This document shows positions 47,307-56,300 of a stretch of 64,000 nt of DNA, piece after piece (the first letter of the stretch is position 1; each line of letters starts with the position of its first letter). Made by a program: the position numbers and the translations under genes. Origin of the DNA: Nocardia otitidiscaviarum NBRC 14405. Its GTDB lineage: Bacteria > Actinomycetota > Actinomycetes > Mycobacteriales > Mycobacteriaceae. The DNA is taken from NCBI RefSeq assembly GCF_000308635.1, contig NZ_BAGD01000118.1, positions 1 to 64,000 on the forward strand, given 5' to 3'. The notes below the pieces were generated by a model. It had not been told where the DNA came from, made no database searches, and saw nothing but the letters and a program-made list of their open reading frames with translations.

Positions 47307-48637
47307 GCGGATCCTTCGGGGGTGGCGGCGGCCGCGGCGGAGGCGGCGGCGGGCAGGGCGGCAGCGATACGGTCGAATGCGTCCTCGTCGAGCGCCGCGG
47401 AGACGAACCATGCCTCGAACGCGCTCGGCGGCGCGTACACACCGTGGTCGAGCAGCGCATGGAAGAACGCCGGGAAGCGCCAGGTTTCGCTGGCCTTGGC
47501 GGTGGCGTAGTCGGTGATCGGGGTGTCGGCGAAGAACACGCTCACCATATTGCCCGCGAATTGCACCTGATGGCCGACACCGGCGGCGGTGAGCGCCGCG
47601 GTGAGCAGTCCGCCGAGGCGTTGCGCGTTCTTGTCCAGCGTGGCGTACACCGATTCGTCGGCGGCGCGCAGCGTGGCCAGACCGGCGGCGACCGCGACCG
47701 GATTCCCGGACAGCGTGCCCGCCTGATACACCGGGCCCAGCGGCGCGAGGTGGTTCATGATCTCGGCGCGACCGCCGAACGCCGCGGCGGGCAGCCCGCC
47801 GCTCATCACCTTGCCGAAGGTGTAGAGGTCACCCGCGACGCCGTCGATGCCGTACCAGCCGGAGTGGCTCACCCGGAAGCCGGTCATCACCTCGTCCATG
47901 ATGAGCAGCGCGCCGTGCTCGGTGGTGAGCCGCCGCAGTCCGGCGTTGAAGCCGGGCAGCGGCGCGACCGCGCCCATATTGCCCGCGGCGGCCTCGGTGA
48001 TGACGCAGGCGATCTCACCCGGATGGGCGGCGAAGGCGGCGGCGACGGCCTCCAGGTCGTTGTACGGCAGCACGATGGTGTCGGCCGCCTGCGCCCCGGT
48101 GACGCCCGGTGAGGTGGGCAGGCCCAGCGTGGCGACGCCCGAACCGGCGTCGGCGAGCAGCGCGTCCACATGTCCGTGGTAGCAGCCGGAGAATTTGATG
48201 ATCTTGGAGCGCCCGGTGAATCCGCGCGCCAGCCGCACCGCGCTCATGGTCGCCTCGGTGCCGGAGTTCACCAGCCGCACCCGCTCCACCGGGGCGACCC
48301 GCGCCGCGATGGCCTCGGCCAGTTCGATCTCGGCCTCGGTGGGCGCGCCGAACGACAGGCCACCGGTGGCGGCGCGGCGCACCGCCTCGACCACGTCCGG
48401 GTGCGCGTGCCCGAGAATCATGGGCCCCCATGAGCACACCAGATCCACGTAGTCGTTACCGTCGGCGTCGGTCAGCGTGCAGCCGCGCGCCGAGGCGATG
48501 AACCGGGGTGTTCCCCCGACGGAATTGAAGGCTCGCACCGGCGAGTTCACGCCGCCCGGGATCACCTCGGCGGCGCGTGCGAAGAGTTGGGCGGAGACCG
48601 GCACCGATGCCTGGCTCAGACGCGGAGAAGAACTCAC
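47303..48637 (-). CDS. hemL: glutamate-1-semialdehyde 2,1-aminomutase
   Basis: 444 residues, fold-type I PLP enzyme. VIPGGVNSPVRAFNSVGGTP is the family N-terminus; NSGTEATMSAVRLARGFTGR binds PLP phosphate; LLIMDEVMTGFR holds the Asp to the pyridine nitrogen; the Schiff-base lysine is in TFGKVMSGGLPAAAFGG. It makes 5-aminolevulinate from the glutamate semialdehyde delivered by HemA. GTG at 48637 is chosen as the family-consistent start. It heads the operon hemL-gpm-resA-ccdA-resB-ccsB, tying heme supply to cytochrome c assembly. Confidence 0.95.
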   Translation of the reverse strand: MSSSPRLSQASVPVSAQLFARAAEVIPGGVNSPVRAFNSVGGTPRFIASARGCTLTDADGNDYVDLVCSWGPMILGHAHPDVVEAVRRAATGGLSFGAPTEAEIELAEAIAARVAPVERVRLVNSGTEATMSAVRLARGFTGRSKIIKFSGCYHGHVDALLADAGSGVATLGLPTSPGVTGAQAADTIVLPYNDLEAVAAAFAAHPGEIACVITEAAAGNMGAVAPLPGFNAGLRRLTTEHGALLIMDEVMTGFRVSHSGWYGIDGVAGDLYTFGKVMSGGLPAAAFGGRAEIMNHLAPLGPVYQAGTLSGNPVAVAAGLATLRAADESVYATLDKNAQRLGGLLTAALTAAGVGHQVQFAGNMVSVFFADTPITDYATAKASETWRFPAFFHALLDHGVYAPPSAFEAWFVSAALDEDAFDRIAAALPAAASAAAAATPEGSA

Positions 48638-48789
48638 GGCTTCCAGTGTCGCAGCCGCCCGATCCAGCGTCGACGACAGGGTGTAGTGGGGTGGTCCAAC
48701 GCACACGGCGCGTCATTCATTCGCTGTGTAGTTGCTGGTGCGTAATCTCGAGCACCAGGGCATATTCGGACTATCGGGAGGAAAATTTC

Positions 48790-49176
48790 ATGCGGATCGC
48801 ACTCTTCGGCGCGGGACTGTTCGCCGCCGTGGCGGGACTGGCGCTCGGGGCGGGACAGGCCAGCGCGGGAGTGCCGATCGTCCAACCGGATCAGGGCCGG
48901 ATCGGAATGCACCTGTCGCACGAGGAGACCGCGATGGTGGCGTCCGGACCGCTGCCCGCCGTGGTCAGCATGTTCGTGCCACTGAACCGGATGGGTGCGG
49001 GACTGCATCCGGAGACCCGGATCTACCGGGACGACAACGGCGGCGTGCACGCCTCGCTGCGGCAGGTGCTGATGGAGGCCGCGCAGCATCCCGACGGCTC
49101 GGTCGTGGTGTTCCTGAACGCACCCGGCACCCGCGGCGGACGGGTGCTGGACGTGTACCAGAACTGGACCCGATAG
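48790..49176 (+). CDS. small secreted protein
   Basis: 128 residues. Signal peptide MRIALFGAGLFAAVAGLALG with cleavage likely after ASA (residue 26). The mature part (GVPIVQPDQGRIGMHLSHEE...VVSMFVPLNRMGAG) has no cysteines and no known domain. GGGAGG lies 9 bp before the ATG. It is divergent from hemL. Similar small exported proteins occur in Nocardia; function unknown. Confidence 0.7.
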   Translation: MRIALFGAGLFAAVAGLALGAGQASAGVPIVQPDQGRIGMHLSHEETAMVASGPLPAVVSMFVPLNRMGAGLHPETRIYRDDNGGVHASLRQVLMEAAQHPDGSVVVFLNAPGTRGGRVLDVYQNWTR

Positions 49177-49180
49177 GTCG

Positions 49181-49288
49181 TCAGGACAGCGGCAGCCCCA
49201 GGCAGAACGCCGCCCACCCGGTGCTGAGCAGGCAGTTCAGTTGCACCGGTAGCAAATCCAGCCAGGAGAACACGGGTATGAGCGTCAT
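49181..49288 (-). CDS. possible 35-residue hydrophobic peptide
   Basis: ATG at 49288 opens a frame MTLIPVFSWLDLLPVQLNCL and ends GWAAFCLGLPLS with TGA at 49181. It is hydrophobic and codons are G/C-ending, but no Shine-Dalgarno sequence is present. It may be the last gene of the small membrane-protein cluster, or chance. Confidence 0.3.
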   Translation of the reverse strand: MTLIPVFSWLDLLPVQLNCLLSTGWAAFCLGLPLS

Positions 49289-49336
49289 ATTCGGAGATTG
49301 TCCGCCCCGCGGGCGTTCAATCGGTGCGATGGCGCG

Positions 49337-49579
49337 TCAGTGTCCGGCGGTTGTCCGCCGCGTGCGCGCCACGGCATCGATGAGCAGCAGCCCGCCGACC
49401 GCCACGGCCACCGCCGCCAGCAGCAGCCACGGGCCCGCGTAGCGCACCGCCTCGAAGCCCGGCATATCGCCATTGGGCGCATACCAGCTGGTCTGAACAC
49501 CTCGCCGCCAACTCCACACCGCCGTCACCCCGCACAGCGGCACCAGAAGAAATTCGGCGAGCACGGCGAGCCACCGCAT
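49337..49579 (-). CDS. two-helix membrane protein
   Basis: 80 residues: MRWLAVLAEFLLVPLCGVTAVW and GPWLLLAAVAVAVGGLLLIDAV are membrane helices joined by a short polar loop. Its ATG overlaps the stop of the preceding gene by one base (TGATG), so the two are coupled. No family recognised. Confidence 0.7.
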   Translation of the reverse strand: MRWLAVLAEFLLVPLCGVTAVWSWRRGVQTSWYAPNGDMPGFEAVRYAGPWLLLAAVAVAVGGLLLIDAVARTRRTTAGH

Positions 49580-50130
49580 CAGCGCGCCCCCTTCTCCTCG
49601 TCCCGTTCCTCGATATCCCTGCCCACGGCATCCCGGTCCTCCAGCTCCGGCAGCCGTTCCAGCGCGGCGGTGAGTTCGGCGCGCAGCGTGCGGTGATCGC
49701 GCGCCCACGCCTGCACCAGCCCGCCGTCGCGCAACTTCAGTCCGATGCCGCCGCGCCGCCGCGGCACCCCGGTGAGTTCCCCGAGCGCCCTGGCCGACTG
49801 CCAGTCCTCATCATCCCAGGACTCCTCGTCGACCTCCGGCAGCACGGCCGCGATATTCCGCAGCGGCAGCAGTTCGGTGCCCTGACGCAGGTGGGTGTCG
49901 GTGAGTTCGACACTGATGTGCCGTCGCCCGGCGACCACCTGCAGCCAGACGAATCCGCCCAGCAGCGCCGCGCAGAACGCCAGCCCGAACCAGTGGATCG
50001 CGCCGCCGCGCACCACTTCCAGCACCAGAATGAGACCGCAGAGGGCGGGACCGTAGGCGATGGTCCGCCAGCGCGCACCCGGCTCGGCGAACAGCACCGG
50101 AGGCGCGGGGGCCGCTGGCGCGTCGGTCAT
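49579..50130 (-). CDS. DUF3093-like/unknown membrane protein
   Basis: 183 residues. Two membrane helices (AYGPALCGLILVLEVVRGG and WFGLAFCAALLGGFVWLQVV) precede a cytoplasmic, PH-like domain (HISVELTDTHLRQGTELLPLRNIAAVLPE...VPRRRGGIGLKLRDGGLVQAW, given in parts) and an acidic tail. The family name is uncertain. It is the middle gene of a small minus-strand cluster of membrane proteins upstream of which hemB lies. Confidence 0.65.
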   Translation of the reverse strand: MTDAPAAPAPPVLFAEPGARWRTIAYGPALCGLILVLEVVRGGAIHWFGLAFCAALLGGFVWLQVVAGRRHISVELTDTHLRQGTELLPLRNIAAVLPEVDEESWDDEDWQSARALGELTGVPRRRGGIGLKLRDGGLVQAWARDHRTLRAELTAALERLPELEDRDAVGRDIEERDEEKGAR

Positions 50131-50155
50131 GGGCCCGGCGTCTCGGTCATGGGGG

Positions 50156-50275
50156 TCAGCCGACGAGCCCCGGAATCAACAGCACGGCGAGGGTGAGCAG
50201 TCCGAACAGAATCAACAGACTCAGCACCAGCAGATCTCGCCGAAGGCTGTGCGGCTGCTGAATCACCACTCGCAT
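50156..50275 (-). CDS. 39-residue single-pass membrane protein
   Basis: Begins MRVVIQQPHSLRRDLLVLSL and continues into LLILFGLLTLAVLLIPGLVG, one membrane helix with a short basic head. GGAGG is 5 bp before ATG 50275 (an ATG at 50278 is adjacent). It sits 25 bp upstream of the next membrane-protein gene, in line with an operon. Confidence 0.6.
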   Translation of the reverse strand: MRVVIQQPHSLRRDLLVLSLLILFGLLTLAVLLIPGLVG

Positions 50276-50404
50276 CATTGCCTCCGAACCACCGGAGCCG
50301 AGCGCACCATTGCCCAACGGATGATGCCCGACTTCCGGTTCCCAATTTCCCTGTGACTGTCCTCACCATACCGTGCCTACCCGCCGGTACAAACTCCGGT
50401 GCGC

Positions 50405-50914
50405 TCACCGCGGTCCGGGACGGAAGTACGCGTCGGATTCCGCGCGGTAGCAGAGGAATACGGCCCCGGCGGCCAGCACCGCCTGCACGACGGACGCGCC
50501 ACCGGCCACCAGACCCGCGATCCCACCCGTGCCCGGACCGAACAGAGCACCCAGTCCGCCCACCACCAGGAAGACCCCGAGCACCATGAGAACCGTTCGC
50601 GCCCAAGACTTTCCGCGCCCCAACTGATACACCACCGCCGCGCCGGCGCCCAGCAGCGCCAACCACAGCACGGCCATGATGACAAGTACCACCATCACCA
50701 TGAGTTCGACCTGCGCCAGGGTGGCCGTCGGCTGATCGGCCCGCACCTGATCGAAGAACTCCTCGGCCAAGTCCTTGCGCTGCCCGAATTGCGTGAGCAC
50801 GGTGGCGATCACCTGCACCACGCCCACGGCCAACGCGGCCCACCAGAGCTGGGTGGCGGTGCGGACATCCTCGGGAACGGGCCGTGGGCCCGTCGGTGGA
50901 GCGATTCGATTCAC
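50405..50914 (-). CDS. four-helix membrane protein
   Basis: 169 residues with four hydrophobic helices (LWWAALAVGVVQVIATVLTQF; VELMVMVVLVIMAVLWLALL; WARTVLMVLGVFLVVGGLGALF; ASVVQAVLAAGAVFLCY). The GTG start overlaps the hemB stop (GTGA), so it is translated with hemB. Family not recognised; similar proteins occur next to hemB in relatives. The ends are polar and proline rich. Confidence 0.75.
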   Translation of the reverse strand: MNRIAPPTGPRPVPEDVRTATQLWWAALAVGVVQVIATVLTQFGQRKDLAEEFFDQVRADQPTATLAQVELMVMVVLVIMAVLWLALLGAGAAVVYQLGRGKSWARTVLMVLGVFLVVGGLGALFGPGTGGIAGLVAGGASVVQAVLAAGAVFLCYRAESDAYFRPGPR

Positions 50915-51888
50915 GACAACCAGTGCGCTGCCTCGGTCGCCCAGTAGGTGAGCACGATATCCGCGCCCGCCCGCCGAATTCCGGTGAGCGACTCCAGAAT
51001 CGCGCCGCGCCGGTCGATCCAGCCGTTCTGCGCGGCGGCGGTGATCATGGCGTACTCACCGGAGATCTGATAGGCGGCCACCGGCACTGTGGACCGGTCG
51101 GCGACCTCGCGCAGGATGTCCAGATACGACATGGCGGGTTTCACCATGACGATATCCGCGCCCTCGGCCAGATCCAGATCCAGTTCGCGAATGGCCTCGC
51201 GGCGGTTGGCCGGATCCTGCTGATAGGTGCGGCGGTCGCCCTGCAGCGACGAACCGACCGCCTCGCGGAACGGGCCGTAGAAGGCCGAGGCGTACTTGGC
51301 GGCGTAGGCCAGGATGCCGGTGTCGATATGTCCGGCCGCGTCCAGCCCGGCGCGGATGGCGGCCACCTGGCCGTCCATCATGCCGCTGGTGCCGAGCAGG
51401 TCGGCCCCGGTCTCGGCCTGCGCCAGGGCCATATCGATATAGCGGTCGAGGGTGGCGTCGTTGTCGACCGCGCCGTCGTGGCTCAGCACACCGCAGTGGC
51501 CGTGATCGGTGAACTCGTCCAGGCAGGTGTCGGCCATGACCACCGTGGAGCCGCCGACCTCCTGCACCAGCGCCCGCAGCCCGCGGTTGAGAATGCCGTC
51601 GGGGTCGCTGGCGCCGCTGCCGGCCGCGTCCTTGTCCTCCGGCTTCGGCACGCCGAACAGCATCAGCCCGCCCACGCCCGCGGTGACCGCCTCGACGGCG
51701 GCCTTGCGCAGCGAATCCATGGAGTGCTGGTACACGCCCGGCATGGAGGAGATCTCGCGCGGTTCGTCGATCCCGTCGGCGACGAACATGGGCAGAACCA
51801 AATGCCGTGGCTCGACGGTGGTTTCGGCGACGAGCCGACGCAGTGCAGGAGTACGGCGCAACCGCCGTGGGCGGTCCAATCCGGTCAT
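50911..51888 (-). CDS. hemB: delta-aminolevulinic acid dehydratase (porphobilinogen synthase)
   Basis: 325 residues, normal length. The metal-binding region is VVMADTCLDEFTDHGHCGV; LAYAAKYASAFYGPFREAV holds the first active-site lysine and IVMVKPAMSYLDILREV the Schiff-base lysine. It condenses two 5-aminolevulinates to porphobilinogen. Cysteines in the metal loop (TC, HC) point to metal use at the active site. ATG at 51888 fits the family N-terminus MTGLDRPRRLRR. It is separated from hemD by a 6.8-kb block of unrelated genes. Confidence 0.95.
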   Translation of the reverse strand: MTGLDRPRRLRRTPALRRLVAETTVEPRHLVLPMFVADGIDEPREISSMPGVYQHSMDSLRKAAVEAVTAGVGGLMLFGVPKPEDKDAAGSGASDPDGILNRGLRALVQEVGGSTVVMADTCLDEFTDHGHCGVLSHDGAVDNDATLDRYIDMALAQAETGADLLGTSGMMDGQVAAIRAGLDAAGHIDTGILAYAAKYASAFYGPFREAVGSSLQGDRRTYQQDPANRREAIRELDLDLAEGADIVMVKPAMSYLDILREVADRSTVPVAAYQISGEYAMITAAAQNGWIDRRGAILESLTGIRRAGADIVLTYWATEAAHWLS

Positions 51889-52058
51889 AGGGCGATGATA
51901 TGCCCCCGGAGCGAACGGGTTGCGGGACGGTCCGCTCCCGCCCTGGGAATCCGCTTGACCTGCGAATACACCCGGGCCTATCGGTACTGCGCCGGTCAAC
52001 GGGAGGGTTGGTGCCGTAAGGTGCACAGCGCGGTGTCGGTGGCTGGCGCGAGGTGGGA

Positions 52059-52724
52059 ATGGACGCGAATCGGGAATCTGCGGCATTCGACGCGGAGCTC
52101 GCCGAACTGCTGGGCGAACTGCTGCGGGAATGCGCGTACGAACCCCTGCTGCTGATCTCCAGCCCGTATGCCGGAAGTGCGCTGGTGCGCATCGCCCGGG
52201 ACGGCGCACCGGCACCGAGCCGGTTCGACGAACTACTGGTGGAGGTCTACGAGACCGAACGGCACCGGCTCATCGGCTGGACCGTCACCCAGGTGCCCAA
52301 TCGCAGCGACGCCGAGGACATCGTGCAGACCGCGCTGGTGCGCACCTACGCCGCACGGCCGGATGTGCGCGACACCGCGGCCATGCGCGGCTACCTGTGG
52401 CGGGTCACCGGCAACCTGATCAAGGACGGCTGGAAGCGCACCGCCGTCGACCGCGCCCACCTCGACCCCGATGGCCAGGACCGCATCGTCACCCTCGCCG
52501 ACCGGGCCGGAATCGCCTTCGACGAACAGATCTCGCTGCGGCACGCCCTCATCACCGCCCTCGAACAACTGCCGCCGCGCGAACGCGAGGCCGTGGTGCT
52601 GCACACCTACGCGGGCAACACCTACGTGCAGACCGCGGCCATGATGGGCCTGGCGGCGGGCACGGTCAAGGCGTACGTGGCGGGCGCGCTCGCGAAGGTC
52701 CGCGCGCAATTGCAGGCGGCCTGA
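52059..52724 (+). CDS. ECF-type sigma-70 family factor
   Basis: 221 residues. An N-terminal 65-residue extension (AELLGELLRECAYEPLLLIS) precedes region 2 (VYETERHRLIGWTVTQVPN, DAEDIVQTALVRTYAARP) and region 4 (ALEQLPPREREAVVLHTYAG, TYVQTAAMMGLAAGTVKAYV). No anti-sigma gene is adjacent. Divergent from hemB. ATG 52059 or GTG 52053 could be the start; AGGTGG is very close to both. Targets unknown. Confidence 0.85.
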   Translation: MDANRESAAFDAELAELLGELLRECAYEPLLLISSPYAGSALVRIARDGAPAPSRFDELLVEVYETERHRLIGWTVTQVPNRSDAEDIVQTALVRTYAARPDVRDTAAMRGYLWRVTGNLIKDGWKRTAVDRAHLDPDGQDRIVTLADRAGIAFDEQISLRHALITALEQLPPREREAVVLHTYAGNTYVQTAAMMGLAAGTVKAYVAGALAKVRAQLQAA

Positions 52725-52885
52725 GCGAGCGCTCACATCCCGGCCGAAGCCGGAGCGCGTGCGGCACGACAACCTGGGGGGCTCCCGCTCGGCAGCGTGA
52801 GCCCGGCTCCGTCCCGGCGGTGCGGGCGAGCCTGGCGCGGTGAGGCGCATCGGATGTGCGGTGTGATGCGGTGGTGGTTGGAGTC

Positions 52886-53254
52886 TCACCGCGGTCGGTC
52901 GCCGAGGTGAGCGGTGGCGTGGGCCAACTCGGAGCGGTGGCGGTTGTGCGTGATCGCCGCCTTCGGGTCGAGCGTGCGTGGGGTCGGATCGGTTGCGGGG
53001 CGGGGTGGGGATTCGAGGCCGAGCAGGGCCGCGCCGAGCGGGGTGAGCCGGTGCCGCACCTGGTTTCGGGTGCGGGTGCTGGTGATCAGGCCCGCGCCGC
53101 GCAGGACGGCGGCGTGCTCGCTGGCCGAGGACGGGGAGATTCCGAGCCGCAGGGCGAGTTCGGTGGTGCTGCCGCCGTCGGCGACGGCCTCCAGCACCGC
53201 CGCCCGGGTCGCACCGAGCAGTGCGGACAGATCTCTGCTGAGCAGCTTGCGCAT
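52886..53254 (-). CDS. ArsR-like winged-helix regulator (short form)
   Basis: 122 residues. Winged helix at about 10-75: DLSALLGATRAAVLEAVADG, TTELALRLGISPSSASEHAAVLRGAGLI, then SSTRTRNQVRHRLTPLGAALL-like wing. AGGAGG lies 5 bp before ATG 53254. Related actinobacterial proteins are about 320 residues with an N-terminal DUF5937-type part, so this is either a genuine short version or a truncated one. Role unknown. Confidence 0.72.
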   Translation of the reverse strand: MRKLLSRDLSALLGATRAAVLEAVADGGSTTELALRLGISPSSASEHAAVLRGAGLITSTRTRNQVRHRLTPLGAALLGLESPPRPATDPTPRTLDPKAAITHNRHRSELAHATAHLGDRPR

Positions 53255-53363
53255 CGTGCCTCCTGGTCGTGCGGCCGGGCGCGCCATACCCCTCGCAGGG
53301 CACGCACCGGCCGTATGGAGTACGACCGCGCGGCGGGCGAAAAGGTTGGGTACGAATTCCGGA

Positions 53364-56300
53364 TCATCCACCGCACGGGGGCGTGGCATCCGCGCCCGGT
53401 GGCAGCAGTTCTCGCTCCGCCTCGGTGAAGGCGCGGTCGTTGACCGCGCACAAGCGGTCCAGGATGTTTTCCCGGTCCAGATTCAGGCTCAGCAGGCCGT
53501 GGTCGGTGATGAAGTGGATGTCGGTGCCGGTGCGCGCCATCCACAACCGCAGCGCGGTGGCGGGTAGCTGGGTGTTCACCAGGGTTCCGCGCTCGGCGTC
53601 GAGGACGTGGAACTTGGCCGACACCCATCCGGTGACGATGAGATCATCGGGGGTGAGTTCGACCAGCGGAGCCCACGGAATCGCGACGGGGGCGGCCATG
53701 ATCCGCCCGGTCGCCAGATCCCAGCGCTCCACCCGCCGCACCTCCGTCCACACATAGGCGATCGGGAGATCGACAGTCTTGGCGAGGGTGTCGATCCACC
53801 CCGTGTCCGATCCCGTCAGCTCACGTATCCGGCGGCCCGCCACGCTGTCCCAGATCACCAGCCCACGCCGGGTGAAGATCATCAGATCGCCCACCGCCGT
53901 CCCGTTGCGCAGGGCCGTGGCCCGCTCCGCGATATCGGCGAAGTCCGCACTGCCACGCCACACCTGCTGGGGTCCCCCGAGCGCGGCTCCGGTGCCCACC
54001 CGCCAGCGGCTCACATAGCCGGCGTGCAGCACCGCCACCTCGTCCGCGTGCGACGCCACCAGGGCGACCGGCACCCGGCGGGCGTGCGGACCGGCGTATT
54101 CCAGCGGCACCGGCAGTTCCAGGCGGGCGACCGGGCGCAGCTCCGGAATCGAATACACCAGCAGCTCATGCGAATCCAAGCCCAGCACCAGGTAGGCCCC
54201 GTCCGCGGTGACGGTCATGTCGCGCATCCGCGCGGCGTCGCGGCCGTCGAGCGTCAGCGTGGTCGGCGGCCGCACTATCGGCAGCACCTCCCGCAGGTCC
54301 ACCCGGGCGGCGTCGGCGTGGAATTCGGCGACGAAGCGGCCGTCGGCACTCCAGTGCATGAGGGTCGGATCCGCACCGAATTCGGCGCTGGAGCCGACCG
54401 CGGCGGCGGGCGCGTGCCTGGTCAGGTCATCGGCGCCGACCACGAACAGCTCCGGCCCGGCCGCGCCGGGCCGCACCAGGAACGACGGCCTGCCGGTGCT
54501 CTGATAGCGCGCCTGCACCTTGTACGTCTGCCGCGTGACCAGATCCACCAGGTGCACCAGTTGGAAGGCCGCGCTTTCGGGGGCGAAGGCAGCGACCAGG
54601 TAGCGCCCGGTCTCATCGCGTTCGATCACCGCGCCGGGCGGGACTGCGGCACAGCCGGAACCCACCCCGTACACGCGCGGGCCGGTGGGCTCGGGCACCG
54701 TGATCTCGCCCAGGCGGCCGTCACCGCAGTCGGTGACCGTGCCCTGGGCCGGATCGGTGGGCCGCAGCGCGGTGCCGTCCGCGGCGCGCAGCCGGTACCG
54801 CTGGTCGCCGCGTTCGTCGACGGCCAGGAACCAGCTTCGTCCGGACGAATCCACATGCACCGGAATCGATTCCGAAGGCACCTCGGCGGTGTAGGAGGCC
54901 AGCGGTATCGGGTCCGGCCCGGTGGTGTCGAAGGTCGTCACGGTGTCGGGGTCGCCCACGTCCGCGGCCAGCCGCTTGCCGTGGTCGACGGGGACCGGGG
55001 ATCGGCGCGGGTCGCGGGAGACCACCAATCGCGTTCCGTCGGCGGAGAACATCGCGCTGATAGCGGTGACGGCCGGAGCGACCGGGCCGTCGGCCAGCAC
55101 CTCGAACGGCCCCGCCCGCCGGTCCACATCCCACAGCCGAACGCCGCCAACGGTATTCACGGTCGCCAGCCGACTGCCGTCGGCACTGAGCACCAGCGAG
55201 ACGACATCGCGCACGGGCAGCCGCCATGGCTCACTGCCACCGTCCAACAGGTCGCGCCAGACCGCGACGGTACCGTCGCCGTCACCGATCGCGACCACGG
55301 CGGCGGTGCGGTCGGCGGCCACCAGCCGCACGTCCTCACCGAGGCCGGTGCGCACCGAAACCGCCGAGGCCAGCCGCAACTGCTGGGTGAGCAGCGCCGC
55401 CTCCACCGTATGGTCACCGGGCGCGAGCCGGGCCGCGGCCTGGGCGAACTGCAAGGCGAGATTCGGCCGCGACTGCGCCAGTTGCAGCGACCGTTCGGCC
55501 AGGGCGACGCCCGCCAGTGAACGCAGGGCCTGCTCGCGCTGTTCACCGGTGCGGTACGCCACCGCCGCGGCGCCCGCCGCCACCAGGGCCAGCACCGCCA
55601 GCACGGCGGTGAGCACCCGCCAGCGCGCCACCTCGCGCCGCCGCACCCGGATACCGGCGGATACGTACTCGCGCAGTGGATCCGCGATGTCGTCGGGTCG
55701 GCGGCTCAGCCATTCCTCCGCGTCCTGGAGGGCGCCGCCGCGCGGCAGTTCGCCGTCGTCGCGGCCGTGCGCCACCCAGGTGCGGCGGGCGCGCTCGGTG
55801 CGCTGCTGCCATTCCAGGAAGTCGCGGTCGGACTCCAGCCATGCGCGCAGCCGGGGCCAGTTGCCGATGAGCGACTGGTGGGCGAGTTCCACCACGTCGG
55901 CGTCGTCCGTGCCGCGACCGGTGACCACCAGCCGTTCCCGCGCCAATCGTCCTGCCACCGAGCGCAATTCGGGCACGTCGCGCATGGAGACCGGCACCCG
56001 GACGAAGCCGTCGCCGCGCGGCGCGGCCAGCATGGTCAGCAGTCGACGGGCCGCACGACGGTCGGCCGCAGCGGTGAACTGGCCGAACACCCGCTCGGCG
56101 CGGCGGGCGATGGAGGCGGCGGCGCGGCCGACGGCCTCGTAGTCGGTGAGGGTGAGGCGGCCGCCGCGACGCTGCTCCCACAGTTCGGTCAGCACCGATT
56201 CCAGCAGTGGCAGTCCACCGGGTTCGCCGACGGTGTCGTCGACGAGGCGTTCCACCAGGTCGTCGTCGAGATCCACGCCGGGAGCATGGGCGGCGGGGCC

